From: Thuidium tamariscinum
Lineage: Eukaryota; Streptophyta; Bryopsida; Hypnales; Thuidiaceae
Assembly: GCA_947034885.2 (NCBI GenBank)
Contig: OX344750.2
Coordinates: 1,488,001 to 1,552,000, forward strand
DNA length: 64,000 bases
Direction of reading: 5' to 3'
The translations under genes and the position numbers were made by a program. Below, in pieces: positions 36,440 to 50,256 of the stretch. Every line of letters begins with the position of its first letter. Position 1 is the first letter of the stretch. The notes under the pieces are model-generated. The model was given only the letters and a program-made list of their open reading frames with translations. It ran no database searches and was not told the DNA's origin.

Positions 36440-37808
36440 TCAAATTTTTTAAGTGTAGAAATGATTTGCCAAAAATATAGAAAAATCATTGAAAATCCTA
36501 TGAGTCAAGTTTCTATTTGTCTTTTGACCACCTACCATCAAGAAATCTTTTGATGACAAAGTGAAGGGAATACTTCATTTATATTCTATTCAAATGAAGA
36601 GTACAAAGGGCATATTTATAAGGAAATCCATTACTCATTATGAATCTTCAATAAATATGGGATAATTTAAAGATGAGAGCTTGAAAGCTCATTGTCAAAG
36701 CGTAAGAATTGTGTTTGAAGTAGGATTTCATACCTCATTTATATAAAGTAAAGTAACTTTTCCAAAAAATGTAAACCAAAAAAAGTTAGAAAATCAAGCT
36801 AAATTTTTTTCAAAAATCTACTTTGTGATTTTGAGTCTTTAAGAAAAGTTATGGGTAGAATTTAGAAGGGGTGTTTGAAAATGTAAAAAAATGTTCCTTT
36901 CAACCCTTCCATGAGGTTTGAAATCTCAAACAAATTTTTGGAGATGTATTCAAAAAGTTGAATTTATCCAAAAAATTTGGAGATGTATCTAAAAGTTAAA
37001 TTTCAAAAGATATTTTTTTGGGGTAGCAAACATTGGATTATCAAATTAATTAATTGTTTCCTTGGGCAATGGTGAAGCTACCTTCAACTTTTAGGACATG
37101 TGAGAAAATTTGAGTGGGAACTTAGATGAATAGCTATCTAGTGCTACGTGGATAGAGCTTATTATAGAAGATGATGTTTATTCAAATGCAAATCTCTCTA
37201 CTAGCTTATCTAATGATTTCTAATAACTTCATTATTGATTGAAAAATGTATTGCTATGAAGCAATTTTCTGCAAAATTGCTAAAAACATGATGACAATAA
37301 GCTTTTATCTTGATTTTTCAGACATCCTAAAGACTATGACATTTTACATATTTTACATATTTTGTTTCAAAATGAATTAGAATCACAATTAAAATATCAT
37401 TGCTTTGGTAAACAAAATGAGTGTTATTTTGAAGGAGAGTGCTACATGTTACATATTTTTTTATTTAAAAATCTACAAGAAAAAAACTTTATATTACACA
37501 AAATCATTCACTTTCAACAAGTTTTCTACATGGAATTGTTTTTTTGTCCCTTTTTCCACCTCTCAAACCATAACCTCTTAAAAATCAAGAATACTATTAG
37601 CAAATTGCATAGACAATTTAAATTAGACTTTTTAGGTCAAACTACTAATGCAAAATTTTTATTATAATTTAGGCTTATGGGGGTCTAAATTAGGAGTACA
37701 TACAACTTGTTAGTTTGCTATATAATCTGTGATATGTCAAATTATATCCATAATCTAAATTTTGTATATGCAATATTTAGTTATCCTGTATATATATTAT
37801 ATATTATA
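36440..37808. other. Non-coding AT-rich stretch
   Basis: No gene supported. The 101-codon ORF at 37362-37667 is Phe/Leu/Lys-rich, as expected from AT-rich DNA, and shows no motif. Confidence 0.35.
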
Positions 37809-38029
37809 ATGGCAAATTTCATTAAAATGGAAAAATTCCATTATTTCAATGACACTTTTTACAGTTCAGACCACGCAGTCTCAAATCTAAATCTATCTTA
37901 GATTTTTGAAATCTATATGGATCATAGATGTATGAAAATCTATATTAGTCCTAGATGTTAGCTTTCAGTTCAAATGCATGGATTGAAAAATGGCATATGA
38001 AATACCACCATTTTAACAAAATTTTCCAT
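37809..38029. mobile_element. Family C element C1
   Basis: Left end ATGGCAAATTTCATTAAAAT; right end complement ATGGAAAATTTTGTTAAAAT. 221 bp. Inside are TAGATTTTTGAAATCTA hairpins. The flanks TATA and AATA may be a 4-bp duplication with one change. Confidence 0.7.
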
Positions 38030-38559
38030 AATACTAAAATATATTTTGTATAAAAAATTTTAAGGTTTAAGTTCAATGTCATTTTTAAATTGTTTTTTTG
38101 ATGATTGGTGAAAAGTAAACTTTTCAATTTAGTTTTATATCCTACACATGGGCCAAAGTGCATATAAATATTATTTCATTTTATTTTAACTTTAACTTTT
38201 ATATTCAATGTACATGATCATGTGTAACTTCTATGTGTTGGTGTTTGGCACAAGTTTAAATTAAACTGAATGTACTCAGTTGATAAAAGTTTGATAGTAT
38301 CATCCAACTTTAAAAGAAATTTCTTAAAACTTATAAATAAATGTATGAGACTTTTTACTCATTGAATCATTGTCCTTGTATATGAGGGTTGTATTTCATG
38401 AAAAAGATGTACCAAAATTAAATTATTAGGTGTAATTTAGAAATGTCTATGTCATCCTAATCCATCACCATCCTAAAATAATTTGTAGTACTTTATGACA
38501 AAAATTACCTAGTATTTGCCAATTTCATGACTATGACTATGATCCCAAAAGAGATGTCA

Positions 38560-39470
38560 CACTTTTGTCTCCCCCCTCCCCCTCCCTTCCCTTGACATGG
38601 AAAAAAGACAACCATTGATTAATTTTGGAAAAAACAAGAACTCTTTCTCTTGTCGTTGGTCAAAATATAATATGTACATTACATATGAACACGTAGATAG
38701 AGATACAAATATGGACATACATATATACATATGATTACAACTATGGATATTGAAAAATATGATACGGCTACAATTACGAGTATCAAAATATGATAAGTAT
38801 ACAAAAGCATTAACCCATATTGTTTGGTCTTGTGATTTTTTTTTGAAACTACATAAGGGGATTGGAATCTCTAAGGAATTAATTTGTTTTTTGTAAATTG
38901 GTTATGGTTTTGAATGCATTGTTTTACAATGCACTCTCAGAATTGACAGCAACTGCCATTTTCAATAACTTTGCTCTCATATAGGGTATGGAAAGTTGAT
39001 AGTGTGTATGGAAGATCTAATTGTAGGAAAAATTTACAAGTAATTGTACCATAAATGGAAGGACAATTTTTACAATGTGACGAAAAGTGGCTTACCACCT
39101 AGGTCAATTAATTAGCCCCCCTCCCCTCCTCTCTCAAAAAATTTACAAGCCATTGATTTTAAAAAAAAGCTTACCTTTGTAATCACCATTGATTTTTCAA
39201 AAATTTCGAAGCCATTGATCATGTAAGATTTAATTTGAACCGTTCAAATACGGATATGGATACGGATACTCTATATATACTATACGGATTATATGGATAT
39301 GGTCTAGATATGGTCCAGATTTAATACAGATACAAATACAGATATGAATACAAATACAAATACTATGATCATTTGTCCTATAATATTTGTCAATCAGTTG
39401 GTTTCAAAAAATTACAAGAGGAGAGGGGGGGGGGAGGGAAATGAAGATCTAAAAATTTGAAAATTTAAAT
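38560..39470. repeat. Family D repeat with ATACGGATAC-type words
   Basis: Contains C-rich runs (38569-38592; 39116-39130), the phrases AAATTTACAAGCCATTGATT, GAAGCCATTGATCATG and TTTAATTTGAACCG, then clustered ATACGGATATGGATACGGAT words at about 39245-39365 and a G-run at 39425. Parallel phrases occur at 41960-42110 and 63620-63740. Non-coding. Confidence 0.4.
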
Positions 39471-39607
39471 TTTTTTTGGGTGCATAGTGATTGTGCACCA
39501 AAAGAAATTTAAATTTTAAATTTTTAAATTTTTTGGCCTGTAAAAATATGCCAAGTGTACTAAACCTAAAGTAAAATTAAAAAAATTTAGAATTGGTAGT
39601 TATTGCC

Positions 39608-39643
39608 ACTTTTTAGTACATTGTTCACAATGTACCAAAAAGT
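39608..39643. repeat. Hairpin of 17-bp arms
   Basis: ACTTTTTAGTACATTGT and ACAATGTACCAAAAAGT pair with one G-T-type mismatch around a two-base loop. It could form a cruciform. It lies inside the family D-like region. Confidence 0.6.
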
Positions 39644-40041
39644 AGCAGTATTGCCAATCCTATACAATTTTCACAATGGTCAACTCTCGAGCCTTTTCAC
39701 TTCAACAATATAGATTCTTCACTTATAAGGTAATTACATATATATGATTCCAACTCCTTTCTAAGATTGATCCTTAGAGATTATTGCCTAAAACCTACTT
39801 CCACTATTCAAAAGACTCTAGGATCAATTTTAGAACACCTATTTTCAACTCTTTGTTAATATTTGTAATTTATTCATACGCTATCCAAAAAATACATTTG
39901 GAGAAAATTTTGAATCTCTTTCTGACTACCAACAAAAGTTCACAATGCAATAATGGGAATCATGTTGAATCACTTATTTGATTGATTTTAAGTGAAGTTC
40001 ATTTCAGTTGGTTTGGTTAAGCATTAAATGTTTTTTAGGCA

Positions 40042-40322
40042 TTTAGAAGACTGCGAGTTCTTGCCTCTAGAAATGCCGCCATAGAGTGAGGCTGATGTGG
40101 TTAAGAGATTGCCACATCAGATTTTATAATTTTTACAATTAATTTACTGAACATTTTGAAAATTAAAAAAAACTTCTTATAATCAATTTTCAAATTTTTT
40201 ATACGTTTTTTAATAATTTTTTTTCCAAATATTCAGACCAACAATTGCTAGTATACTACTCAAGGAACAGTTTTAGGAAACAACTTGAAACAATCTCCTA
40301 CAAGGTTGAAAAACATCTAATG
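40042..40322 (+). mobile_element. Family B-related short element (B'), copy 2
   Basis: Starts TTTAGAAGACTGCGAG, has inner GATGTGGTTAAGAGATTGCC and ends AAACATCTAATG, matching 25664-25880 throughout. About 280 bp, non-coding. Confidence 0.55.
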
Positions 40323-40512
40323 TTGTAGTGCTACAATCACAATTTTAGGTTAATGAGTGACATTGCTGATCATTTCTCCAAGCTTTGAATGCTTCACATT
40401 AGTAAGTATTTTCTTGCCAAATGCAAATGTCAGCAATGTTCAAAACACTAGAAGATTTGAGTAAACCCCCAAAGGTTCAAGGTCTTCCAATGGGTTGCAA
40501 CTCCCTAAATGC

Positions 40513-41173
40513 TTAACCCCTAAATGCCAAAGCCTTTTTTTGAGCTTCTTGGAATTTGTTCTAAATTGAACAAAAAGCCAAAATTCTTATATGCATTTTC
40601 AATTTTCTTAAAATTATAACCATACAAATTCAAACTAGACATGTTAGAAATCACGTAGGAAGTGAAGACACAAAATTATCACTTATGGATTGTAAGATTG
40701 TAATGTTTGATCATGAGGGTGCGTGTGAAAATTGCAAAAGTTAGTGACTTGAAGTCTTTCGATCCTATTTTCATGTGTCAAATCTAAAAAGTTGGTCAAT
40801 TAAAAAAATATGAGGTTGAAGGGCCTAATACGCATAACCCCAATCAATTTATAGCTTTCAAAATCTGCTTTACAAATTTCTTAAATGAATTTCTAATGTG
40901 ATTTTGTATCCAAGATCTAGTGTATTTGAGGCTCATTTCCAAGAGCCCTGCAGACTATCAAACGTCAAGATTGCAATGGGTACCCTTGCACAAAATCTTG
41001 AATAGAAAATTCATAACCAATTGTTTTCATGATTGGGTTTTTGATGCATAAACTAGATTAAAAAAAATAATTCAAAAATATAAACTACTAAAAATAGCAA
41101 CTTGGTTAGGTTTCATTTAGCTTCAAAGTTTTTGAAACACCAAATTCTTGTGCCTTGGGCATTTAGAGGTTAA
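40513..41173 (+). mobile_element. Family P element P6
   Basis: TTAA 40513-40516 with CCCCTAAATGCCAAAGCC; right end GCCTTGGGCATTTAGAGG with TTAA 41170-41173. 661 bp and closely similar to P7 over its whole length. Non-coding. Confidence 0.85.
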
Positions 41174-44100
41174 GATGATGAAACTTATCAAAACTTTGAC
41201 TTTTTGTTTAAAATTTAGCACAAATTTTAATATTTAGAGAAAGTGTCTTTTTTGAGTAATTGTAAGTAAATATAGATTTAATTGAAATCAAATGTTTTTA
41301 ACAAGTGTATTATAGTTATAGTGTGAAACATCATGGTGTGAAGCAAATTTTTGTGATATGATAGCTATGACTAAAAATTTAGTTGCACTAGTCATTATAG
41401 GTCCAAAGTTTAAATTACAATAAATAATTTAATTTTAACTTTTTTCAAAATAGAGTGAAACCAAAATGTGATAAACTTGGATTCAAATTTTGAAAGAGAT
41501 TAGTTTTATTGCAAATATTCAAATCAAGAGCAAGCAATTGGAAGTTGTCAAATAGATTGCAAGGTGATCTATGGCATATTCATCAAGGTGCCCAAAAAAG
41601 AAGCAAGTTCCTTCCATAGTGAACTTCTTCTATGGATGGCAACAAGAAATAGCAATGAAAATCAATTTGGATGAAAAAAATTATTTTGCATCGTTTGACA
41701 TGCTTCTACTATCATCTGAGTTATGATTTGCTTCAAGAATTTTAGAGGTTAGTCCTTGAAAGACCAATTTTGGCCTCATGTTTTTTGAAGCCAATTTGAG
41801 TAGGTCATTTGTGAACTCTTTTTCATTTTTCATTGTTTGATTTATTTCTTCACCAACATATGTAATACTCTTTGCTGACCCTCATGACATTATGTATGAC
41901 CTCATGTGAATTATATTCTTCACAATGTGCCCAAAAGAAGTTCTCACCTCCTATCTCATTAGTTCTCCCCCCTCTCAAGAAAATCATGGGCCCTTGATTT
42001 AAGAATAAATAAGAATGCTTCCCTTCCAAAATATTGTTGAATTCTTAGAAAATCACAAGCTATTGATCTTTGTGAGATTTAATCTAAGCCATCCCCGGGG
42101 AGATTACTCCTTGTAATTTTAAACATACACCTGAGTTAAGAGGGTATTTAACATAGGGCTATTTACCTTCATTTTAGTAATTAAAATGACTGTACTTTTA
42201 CATATAAATTCAATCATTTGGTTTTTATAGTTAGGCTATCTTATATACAAAATTTATATGTCTAATTTTTTCATATCCAATTACAAGACACTATAAAAAT
42301 AGTGTCTTATATATACACTATTTTTTTAATATATATGCACTACTTGTATTGTAGTACAATTTCAAATGACAAATTAAAATATAAATTGCAACAATAGTTT
42401 TAAATATTCTAAATTCTATGCATATATTCTAAACAACCTAATATAGTGAATAATAAACATCATGGAAACATTAAATATAGTTATAATACTAAAACTAAGA
42501 AAAACACCAATATTAGTAATATAACATGAACAACATGAAAAATTGACACTCTAAAAACATTGTAGATTAACCCAAGAATATGACCTCTATTTTAATATAG
42601 AGATTATATATTTTATTTTTACATATGCATTTACAATGGTTTTGAATTTAGAATCAAAAAATAAAAGAGTGTTTATTAAACACTAGTAAAAAGAAGATGA
42701 TTCTAAACATTTACAAGTATATGTTCAAGTAGTTGAGGCAAATTTAGAGTTTGTAGTGTCAAAGTATAGAAAAGATTCCATGCAAATGTTACACACTCTA
42801 CACCAATTTCTTAATGGGTACTTTGTTTGAACACAAATCTCCATAGTACAACCTCATTGTAAATTTACAATTCAATTCTTTTGTCTTGGAACAATAGATT
42901 CTTACATGCTGTTACATAATTGGTATATTCAAGAAAAGATTTGTATGTACAGGCTAGAATTATTTGATGATAACAACAAATCTCCTAAAAAACACCCTTA
43001 AATTTACTAAATTGTGTAAGTTTTATCATTCAATTAAAAAAATTTGTTTACATCTATACTCATTGTACTACAAATTTTTTATATGAATCCTATTTGTAAA
43101 GGCTAATTTATTAATAAAAATTCCTACTAAATGATGTTTATACATAGCCTAATTTATTTATAATAGGATATGTGACATTTCAAGAACCCTATAGTAGTTC
43201 TATATATATATATATAAAATTTATCCCTTTTGAATTAAATAGACCCTATCTTTTAACTCACGTAGTTTTCTAAAAATTGCAAGTAATCTCCCCGTGAAGC
43301 CATCCAAATATAAATTAAAAATATATTACCAAATACAGATACAGATATTTGAATATGGATACGGATACTTAAATATTCAATATAGATATGCATACGACCT
43401 AGATGTATCTGATATGGATACGAAATATGGATACAGATGTACAAAATCCCATACTAAATACTAAATACGGATACAACATATGGGTATATGTCCTATAGTG
43501 ATGTATATGCCATACTAATTGTATGGAATCCCACCCTCTCAAAATTAGGGAGTCAGATATATATGTAAAATATATTTTAATAAAATTTTAATGACAAAAT
43601 TTTAACAATGAAATCAAATTTTTTAATTTTTAGATTTTAGAGCTCATTCAGTGACAGTTTGTCACACACAATGGGCAATGGGCTCAAAAGAAGTAGTAAT
43701 TGCCTACCTTGCACTATAATCAATATAATTGTAAATAACAGAAATTCACTCTTAAATTAAATAGTCATCTATAGATTGAAAAAAATCCATACACTTGTTA
43801 AGGGTCCAAGTTTTGCATCAAGGTATCTTAATTATGCCACATGATACCTTTGAATTCATACTAAAGTTCAAAATTTCTTGCACTTTATGCATTAGAGGGA
43901 TCAAATTATAAATTATATTTTGGTTGCGTTATGTGCAATTATATTATGAACTTTAAGTGTAAAACTTTTGCTCCTAAGTACTTATTTGAATTCAAATTAT
44001 ATTTTCACTTGTGACTTTTCTACCTTCAAAAAATTTCAAAAAATCATGCCAAAAATTAAAATCAAAGAAATTTGTTTGAATCTTCAAAAGTCTCTTGAGG

Positions 44101-44494
44101 ATATTGTCAGTCTCTTAGGGTTTAAGAAACAAGTTTGTTTGATGATTCTAAAATGTATTCCTAAGCATAATAGACTATTGTCACCTCTATAAGCTTGTAT
44201 CTCTAATCAATTCTAGCATTAGAGTCACATGACATTGTGCATCGGTATATAAAGGTTGGAATGTAAAAGTGAAGGTGGAACTCAAACTCTATTGAAACTA
44301 TTGCTTTGAGCATTGTATCATTAGTAAAATTCTTTAAGCTCAACTCAAAGATTTCTTTTGTATTTCTCTTCAACTTTCTACAAGTTAGTGTAATTGATAA
44401 TCACTGGAATAGATCGCCTATCATCTAAACTTCAATACTTCTTACTTCAATTGAATGTTCATTTAACTTTGCAAGCTTACAACTAATTTGATGG
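41174..44494. other. Non-coding repeats
   Basis: Positions 41200-41600 match the left arm of family H in the same orientation. Positions 41960-42110 and 43260-43560 are family D-like. A (TA)n tract lies at about 43202-43216. No gene is supported; the ORFs at 43253 (minus) and 43968 (plus) have no motif. Confidence 0.35.
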
Positions 44495-45201
44495 GGGTCA
44501 TTGCAAGAAACACTTGTTGATTTTGTTGCATTTTGTGAAGTACTCATGACCTTTTCTAAAGTACTTTAAAATAAGAAAACTATTTTTTTTAAAATTTTAA
44601 AAATATGACTTATGTATACACTTCTAAAATGAAGGTACCCAGAGAAGAAAATGCATAGAAATTTTTTCTAAGTAGGAAAACTTGAAAAAGTACCAAATCT
44701 CAAGAAAAGAGGTACTTTGATGTTTTAATTAAGGAAAAAAAGTTAAAAAAAGTAAATACAAAAAATAAAAAGTGGCCATTTGCAACAACTCTATAGAAAT
44801 GGTCATTCACCAAAAAACCCACCAAAATCATATTCTATATGTTTCAAAATACAAGTAGAAAGAAGCTCACTTTGTAGACTTCTACACCACATAAAATTAA
44901 CTATTCTCTTCCCTCAAGAGCTAGAAGTCTACTAGAAGACCATTTCATCCAAATTTTATCTCAAAATAATTAGAAAAAATACTCCTTAGTACTAAAAAAC
45001 CCTAAACTACAGAGAGTGACATTTAATTGGGGTCTATTTTTGGATAGTAAAATATTTTTGAAAACTATGAAAAAATTAAAGAAGGTGTATGATAGTTATG
45101 AGTACCTTCCCTATAAATCTTGAGTCATTTGGAGCTAAAACACATAAGTTATGGCCAAAAAACAGATCAACATGCAATGTGTGACATTCTTCCAATGACC
45201 C
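44495..45201. mobile_element. Family A element A3
   Basis: Left end GGGTCATTGCAAGAAACAC; right end complement GGGTCATTGGAAGAATGTC. 707 bp. The interior shows self-complementary blocks similar to A2. Flanking duplication not clear. Confidence 0.7.
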
Positions 45202-45303
45202 TATGATATGTTTCACTTTGCTATGATGTAACTTTCAATTGAACTTAAGTGAAGAATGTGTTTTTGGTCATCAATGGATAGACATTGAACATAATGTCGT
45301 AGA

Positions 45304-46590
45304 TTAACCCCTAAAGGTTTTTGACTATGTTTTCACTAAAACCACTTCAAAATTGTCATTTTTTAGACAACTATCAAATTTTTAGAAAAAAACATTTTTT
45401 GACAAAAGTAACCATAGGATCTTTTAGAGCACAAGTTTAAGAATATGTGGGAAAAATTTCATCAATTTTCGTTGTGTAGATTGCAAGATATTAGTGTTTG
45501 AAGTGACAAAAATCATTTTTTTACCAGTGCGAAAATCCGGGCAGCTGCACTTCAGAAAACCATGTTTGTGTGGAAAAATGTCCAAAATGATTGTAACTCC
45601 TTGGATTCATTTTTCAAGTGAAGTTGGCTACATGCTTGAAAATTTTCAGATCATTTGAAATTGTACATAAGAAAAAAATAGTAAGTAGACATAAGAGGAT
45701 TTTTGGCCCCCAAGAAGACTGTTTCAGGAGTGTTCCCAGAAACTGTTCCCACTGCTGCAGACCTGCCCCCTGCTGGTCTGAATTTTTGAATTTTGAAAAA
45801 AAAAAATTCAATTTTGAATTTTTTTTCAGAATGTTTAAAAAACAAAGAAAATGATTTAAAAAAAAATATTTTAAAAATATTAAATAATTAATTAAAATAA
45901 TTATTTAATTAGTATTTTTTGACGTGGCAATCGCTCGACCACATCAGCACTGCGTTCCCAACGTTCCTAATGCGTTCCCAGCATTTGGGAACTCGCAGCC
46001 TTGTGAACCAGTTGAAAATCCTCTTAAGAAAAAGTAGAAAATGAGCCAAAATATTAAATTATTAACAATTTATTTATAGAGTTAAAAGAAGACAATCCCA
46101 ATGGTTGTAATGTTGTGTTAAACAATATACACCCAACGTTTTTATTTTTTTTCAAAAATATTAAAAATTGAATTAAATAAAGAATTTCAAACTTTTTTTT
46201 TGTAGTATAGAGATTTTATAACTAGCCGAAACTACCTCAAACTAATAATCTTCATAAGTTTTGACTCATTAATCAAAATTAAATGATTTAAAGGTTTCCA
46301 CTTAGATAAAAATCAAAGAAACCAATTTCAAATTTTAATTTTTTTTAAAAGTAATTTTTGAAGAAGTTTTTTTGTTGCCTAGGTTGCCCGTCGAGTAGAA
46401 AAATTACATATCAGCCAATAACTTTTTCACTATGTAGTCAAAAGTTATGAAAATTGTTGGGCCTTAAAGATACTCCTCAGGCACAAGTTGTGTAAAAATT
46501 TCAAAGAAAAAAACCAAAAACTCCATCTGTAATCAGCTACCCAAAATCACTATGTTGCCAAAAAACACAGTTTGGTCCTTTATGGGTTAA
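45304..46590 (-). mobile_element. Family P element P4, split by B3
   Basis: TTAA 45304-45307 with CCCCTAAAGG; right end TTTGGTCCTTTATGGG with TTAA 46587-46590. Without B3 it is about 950 bp and matches P2 in inverse orientation, including GCAGCTGC... at 45540. Non-coding. Confidence 0.8.
45690..46026 (+). mobile_element. Family B element B3, inside P4
   Basis: Left end CATAAGAGGATTTTTGG; right end GAAAATCCTCTTA with the last bases changed. Its interior follows B1 closely. Short ORFs over it are by-products. The host phrase it breaks is continuous in P2. Confidence 0.8.
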
Positions 46591-46769
46591 AACCTTCACT
46601 TATTCTTCTGTAACCAAAGAAAACTTTGGCACGACACCTGGTCAACTTAGCATCATGGAATCCCATGAGACACATAAGAAGTTATGATGAAAAAATGCTC
46701 TCGACAGTAGGAGGTTCGAAATTCATAAGAGCTAAATAGTTGCAATTTCTCTTTTCAAGTTGTGAATTT

Positions 46770-47081
46770 ATGTCGAATTTTGTTAAAATGGTGGTATTCC
46801 ATTAGCTTGACACTTTTTATAGTTTAGATTGTGCAATCGGAAATCTGAATCTATTATAGATTTTTGAAATCTATAGTAGTCGAAGATGTCGGAATTCTAT
46901 ACCAGTCCAAGATGTTTTAGATTGCACGATTGGAAATCTAAATCTATCATAGGTGTTGGAAATCTACATGGGTCCTAGACGTTTGAAAATCTATACCTGT
47001 CCTAGATGTCAGTTTTCCGTTCAGACAGCGGGCTGAAAAATGGGGCATTTGAAATACCCCCATTTGAACGAAATTTGCCAT
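46770..47081. mobile_element. Family C element C2, TSD ATTT
   Basis: Left end ATGTCGAATTTTGTTAAAAT; right end complement ATGGCAAATTTCGTTCAAAT. ATTT at 46766-46769 and 47082-47085 is the duplication. 312 bp with two internal repeats of the type GGAAATCTAAATCTAT. Confidence 0.75.
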
Positions 47082-47085
47082 ATTT

Positions 47086-48241
47086 GTAGTTTCCTCATCC
47101 TTCGCTTCACATCAGAATCCCAAAAGACTAACAACTGCTAGTTAGGAGGGAAACTGCACAGACTCTTCTTTCCAGTTGACCTTTAGAACTAAACTGCTCA
47201 ATTTCGCAAATTAATAATCAGCAATTCACAAGTCCACTCATTGCTGGTATACCTGTAATCCAGGGGCCCACTGGCATGGAAAAGAGACCCTAAAGCAAGG
47301 ATGCGCATCACCCATTGTTTAATTCCGATCAAATTGTACTGCTTGCACACCACTCCTTCCAGTTATCAACGATCGATACACAGTTACCAACATAGCAAAC
47401 GTCGGTTTAGCCGAAATGCAACTTATTCTGGAAAGCCAGAATAAGATGTCGATCTTCAGTCGATCGGTTTGCTAGTAAACAGAGAGTGTTCCTTCGCTGT
47501 GTGGAGAGACGGAGGGCTGAGAGCCAGAGTTGCATTCAAGATCACTTCGATGAATGTCACAGTGCCGCTACTTCGGACTACAGTGGTCTCGACAGAGGCT
47601 CACTCACCAACACTCGGACTCGTTGAGATTTGTAGTGAAACTGGCGGAGACGAATGGAAAGCGTAGACGTGTAAGAATCGTCGTTCAAGAAAGAAATTAC
47701 ATAGGCACATTAGAAGAAAGTCTAAGAATCATGAAAGATTTTCACACTATATATACTGAATATGGGAAATGCTGCATTGTTAGTCTGGTTGCGCTTTAGA
47801 AGTATGCATGTGTAAGCTCAGAAATGTGAAAGAAAGAAAGTCGTTGAACACCGTAACATCATACACTTCAAATGTGTCAACTTTCAACTTCTTACGCACA
47901 TAGTGTGCAGCAACAACGATCATGAATGTCCTTTTCGTGCACTATCATGAAACTATATATAAAATCAATTGATATGTACAGTTCGATCAACGACGTCTTT
48001 CACTGACTAATTATGTAATATACTCAAATGAAAATATCCATTGATGACGACTAAATACAACCGGTTTTTGGAGCATCAGCAACGATGCACTATCAAGCAA
48101 TATGACTACAACAACAAAGTCTGAGCTTGAATAGGAACTACACCAACCACACAGTGAAATTCTGAATTGACAAAGCTCTCAGCTACTCAGCCCAATTCTC
48201 CCTATAAATTTGACAATCTCCGGGCACTCTCTTGTTAACCC
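47086..48241. other. Unassigned region with more genic composition
   Basis: No recognised gene. Contains overlapping ORFs at 47469-47666 and 47554-47799 without motifs, and a perfect hairpin at 47422-47445 (CTTATTCTGG, AAAG loop, CCAGAATAAG). It may hold an unidentified exon or a non-coding RNA, but nothing decisive is visible. Confidence 0.3.
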
Positions 48242-49173
48242 TTAACCCCTAAAGGACCAACATGCATTTTTTGGGTGTATAGAAATTTTGGGCAGGTACG
48301 TGTGATTGGAAATTTGAATATTTTGGGCTGAAATTTTAATAGAAGGTGAGGGCGAGGAATATCTTCATGTATACCAAATTTCATGACATTTGGAAATATG
48401 AGTCAAAAGTTACGGCCTAATATGTTGCTTTTTTTTGTAACTGGGCAGTCCGGGCAGATTAGAAAAAGTCACTTTTTTCAAAAATAAATTTTTTTAACTT
48501 GTTTTCTACATTTATATACAAGTGGAAAGCTTTGAATCATTTCATTTCAATCAAAGAGTCAAAAGTTATGAGTTTTTTTTGTTTGCGGGCAGTTATGGAT
48601 TCTCTACTATTAAAAAAACTTTGAAGTCATTTATTTCACTCAATTTTCAATATTTTTGGAAAAAAATAAAATCCTAGGATTGAGATTGATTGTTACAACA
48701 TTACAACCATTGGGATTGGCATTTTTTAATTCCACAATTAAATTCTTAACGATTTAGTGTTATGAATCATTCTCTACTTCTTTCTACTTACTATTTTTTT
48801 CCTATATGTTGTACAATTCCAAATGATGTGAAATTTTTTGAGCATATCCCCATCTTGTTTAGGAAACTGAATTAAAAGAAGCACCACCATTTTCAACATT
48901 TTTTCTTTGAGAAGTGAGCATGTGAAGTGCAGCTGCCCGGTTTTTTGCAGGATTGAAAAAATGGTTTTGGTGAATTTGAATGCTTATATCTTTTGATCCA
49001 CACGGTGGAATTTTCTGAAATTTTTACCACATGTTGTTTAGACATTATACTACGAGATCCTACGGTTACATATGTCAAAAATTGTTTTTTTGAAGAAAAT
49101 TGGTAGTTGTACTAGAAATGGCAGTTTTGGAGCATTTTTGGTGAATAGATAGTCATGGAACTTTAGGGGTTAA
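48242..49173 (+). mobile_element. Family P element P5
   Basis: TTAA 48242-48245 with CCCCTAAAGGACCAAC; right end GGAACTTTAGGGG with TTAA 49170-49173. 924 bp between. Same subfamily as P2 and P4, sharing GCAGCTGCCCGG at 48929. Non-coding. Confidence 0.85.
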
Positions 49174-49519
49174 ATAAACATTCCATGTTTCCATTTGGTC
49201 AAGGTTCATTCGTTTTCTATATTAAAATACACCTTTCTAAAATTTGGTATGTCTTGCATGTAGTCATACACACAATATCCAAAATTAAACTTCTTTTTAA
49301 CATAATTAAAACAATAATATGCAATTTATATGATTTTTTTGACATATTTTCTTTATAAAAATCATAGTAATTACAGAACATGTTTTAAATAGTATGAAAT
49401 TTTGATTGAAAATTTGGAAATGATAGTGATAAAAATGATGGTGTAATTGGTATATTCCTTGAGCACACCTTAAGAGGAATTCAACAAGTTCCAAAATGGT
49501 ATACTTTAAATTCTCAAGA

Positions 49520-50252
49520 GGGTCGTTGCAAGAAACACCATGCAAAAAGCGTAGCATTTTCAAATATAGTCTTTTTTTTTCCAAGAGTACTTTAAAATTA
49601 GAAAAAAAAGTTTTAAAAAAAGTGAAAAATATGTTTCGTGTATAAACCTTTAAGAAGAAGGTACCCTAGAAAGGAAAGGCATAGGAAAAATCTCTAAGTA
49701 GGAAATCCAGAAAAGTGCAAAATCTCATGAAAATTAGTACTTCCACATTTTAATTTGTAAGAAATAGGAAAATCAATTTTTAGAAAAACTAAAAATTGTC
49801 CATTTGAGGAAAGTTGATTTTGATGAAATTTGACCAAAAGAACGATCTTAGAACCATCATCAATGTTCAAAAATTGCGTGCCATAGGAAAAAATTTGTAC
49901 TCATGTGGAGGACATAAAAAAATATATTTTTGAATTTTTATTTGGAATTTATAGGTTTTACACCTATGCAAATAGACCATGAAAGTTTCGTCTTCAAATC
50001 ATTAAATTTAGACACTGCGAACGTAATGATAACCATAAACGTAATTTTGTGACACCTGAATAAAAATGTTTTTTAAATATAAAATGATTTTTTTTAATTT
50101 CTGAAAAATAAAGGATCTAATAAACTTCAAGTTAGGTATGTTCAATAAAAATTTCATGTTCATTGGACTTAATCTCCAAAAGTTATAGTGGAAAACAAAA
50201 AAGTGGTTCACGACGTGTTGCGAAATAGGTCCGGTGTTTCTTGCAATGACCC
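49520..50252. mobile_element. Family A element A4, TSD AAGA
   Basis: Left end GGGTCGTTGCAAGAAACAC; right end complement GGGTCATTGCAAGAAACAC. AAGA at 49516-49519 and 50253-50256. 733 bp. It is the closest relative of A6 (58232 onward). Non-coding. Confidence 0.9.
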
Positions 50253-50256
50253 AAGA

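Noticed and set aside
39240-39370. ATACGGATAC words as telomere or centromere satellite
   Set aside because: The words are irregular and short-lived, part of a dispersed family with single-copy flanks, not a long array.
6049-46026. Family B as a structured RNA gene, because of conserved GC-rich ends
   Set aside because: Inverted ends, flanking duplication at B1 and insertion into other elements show it to be a transposon.
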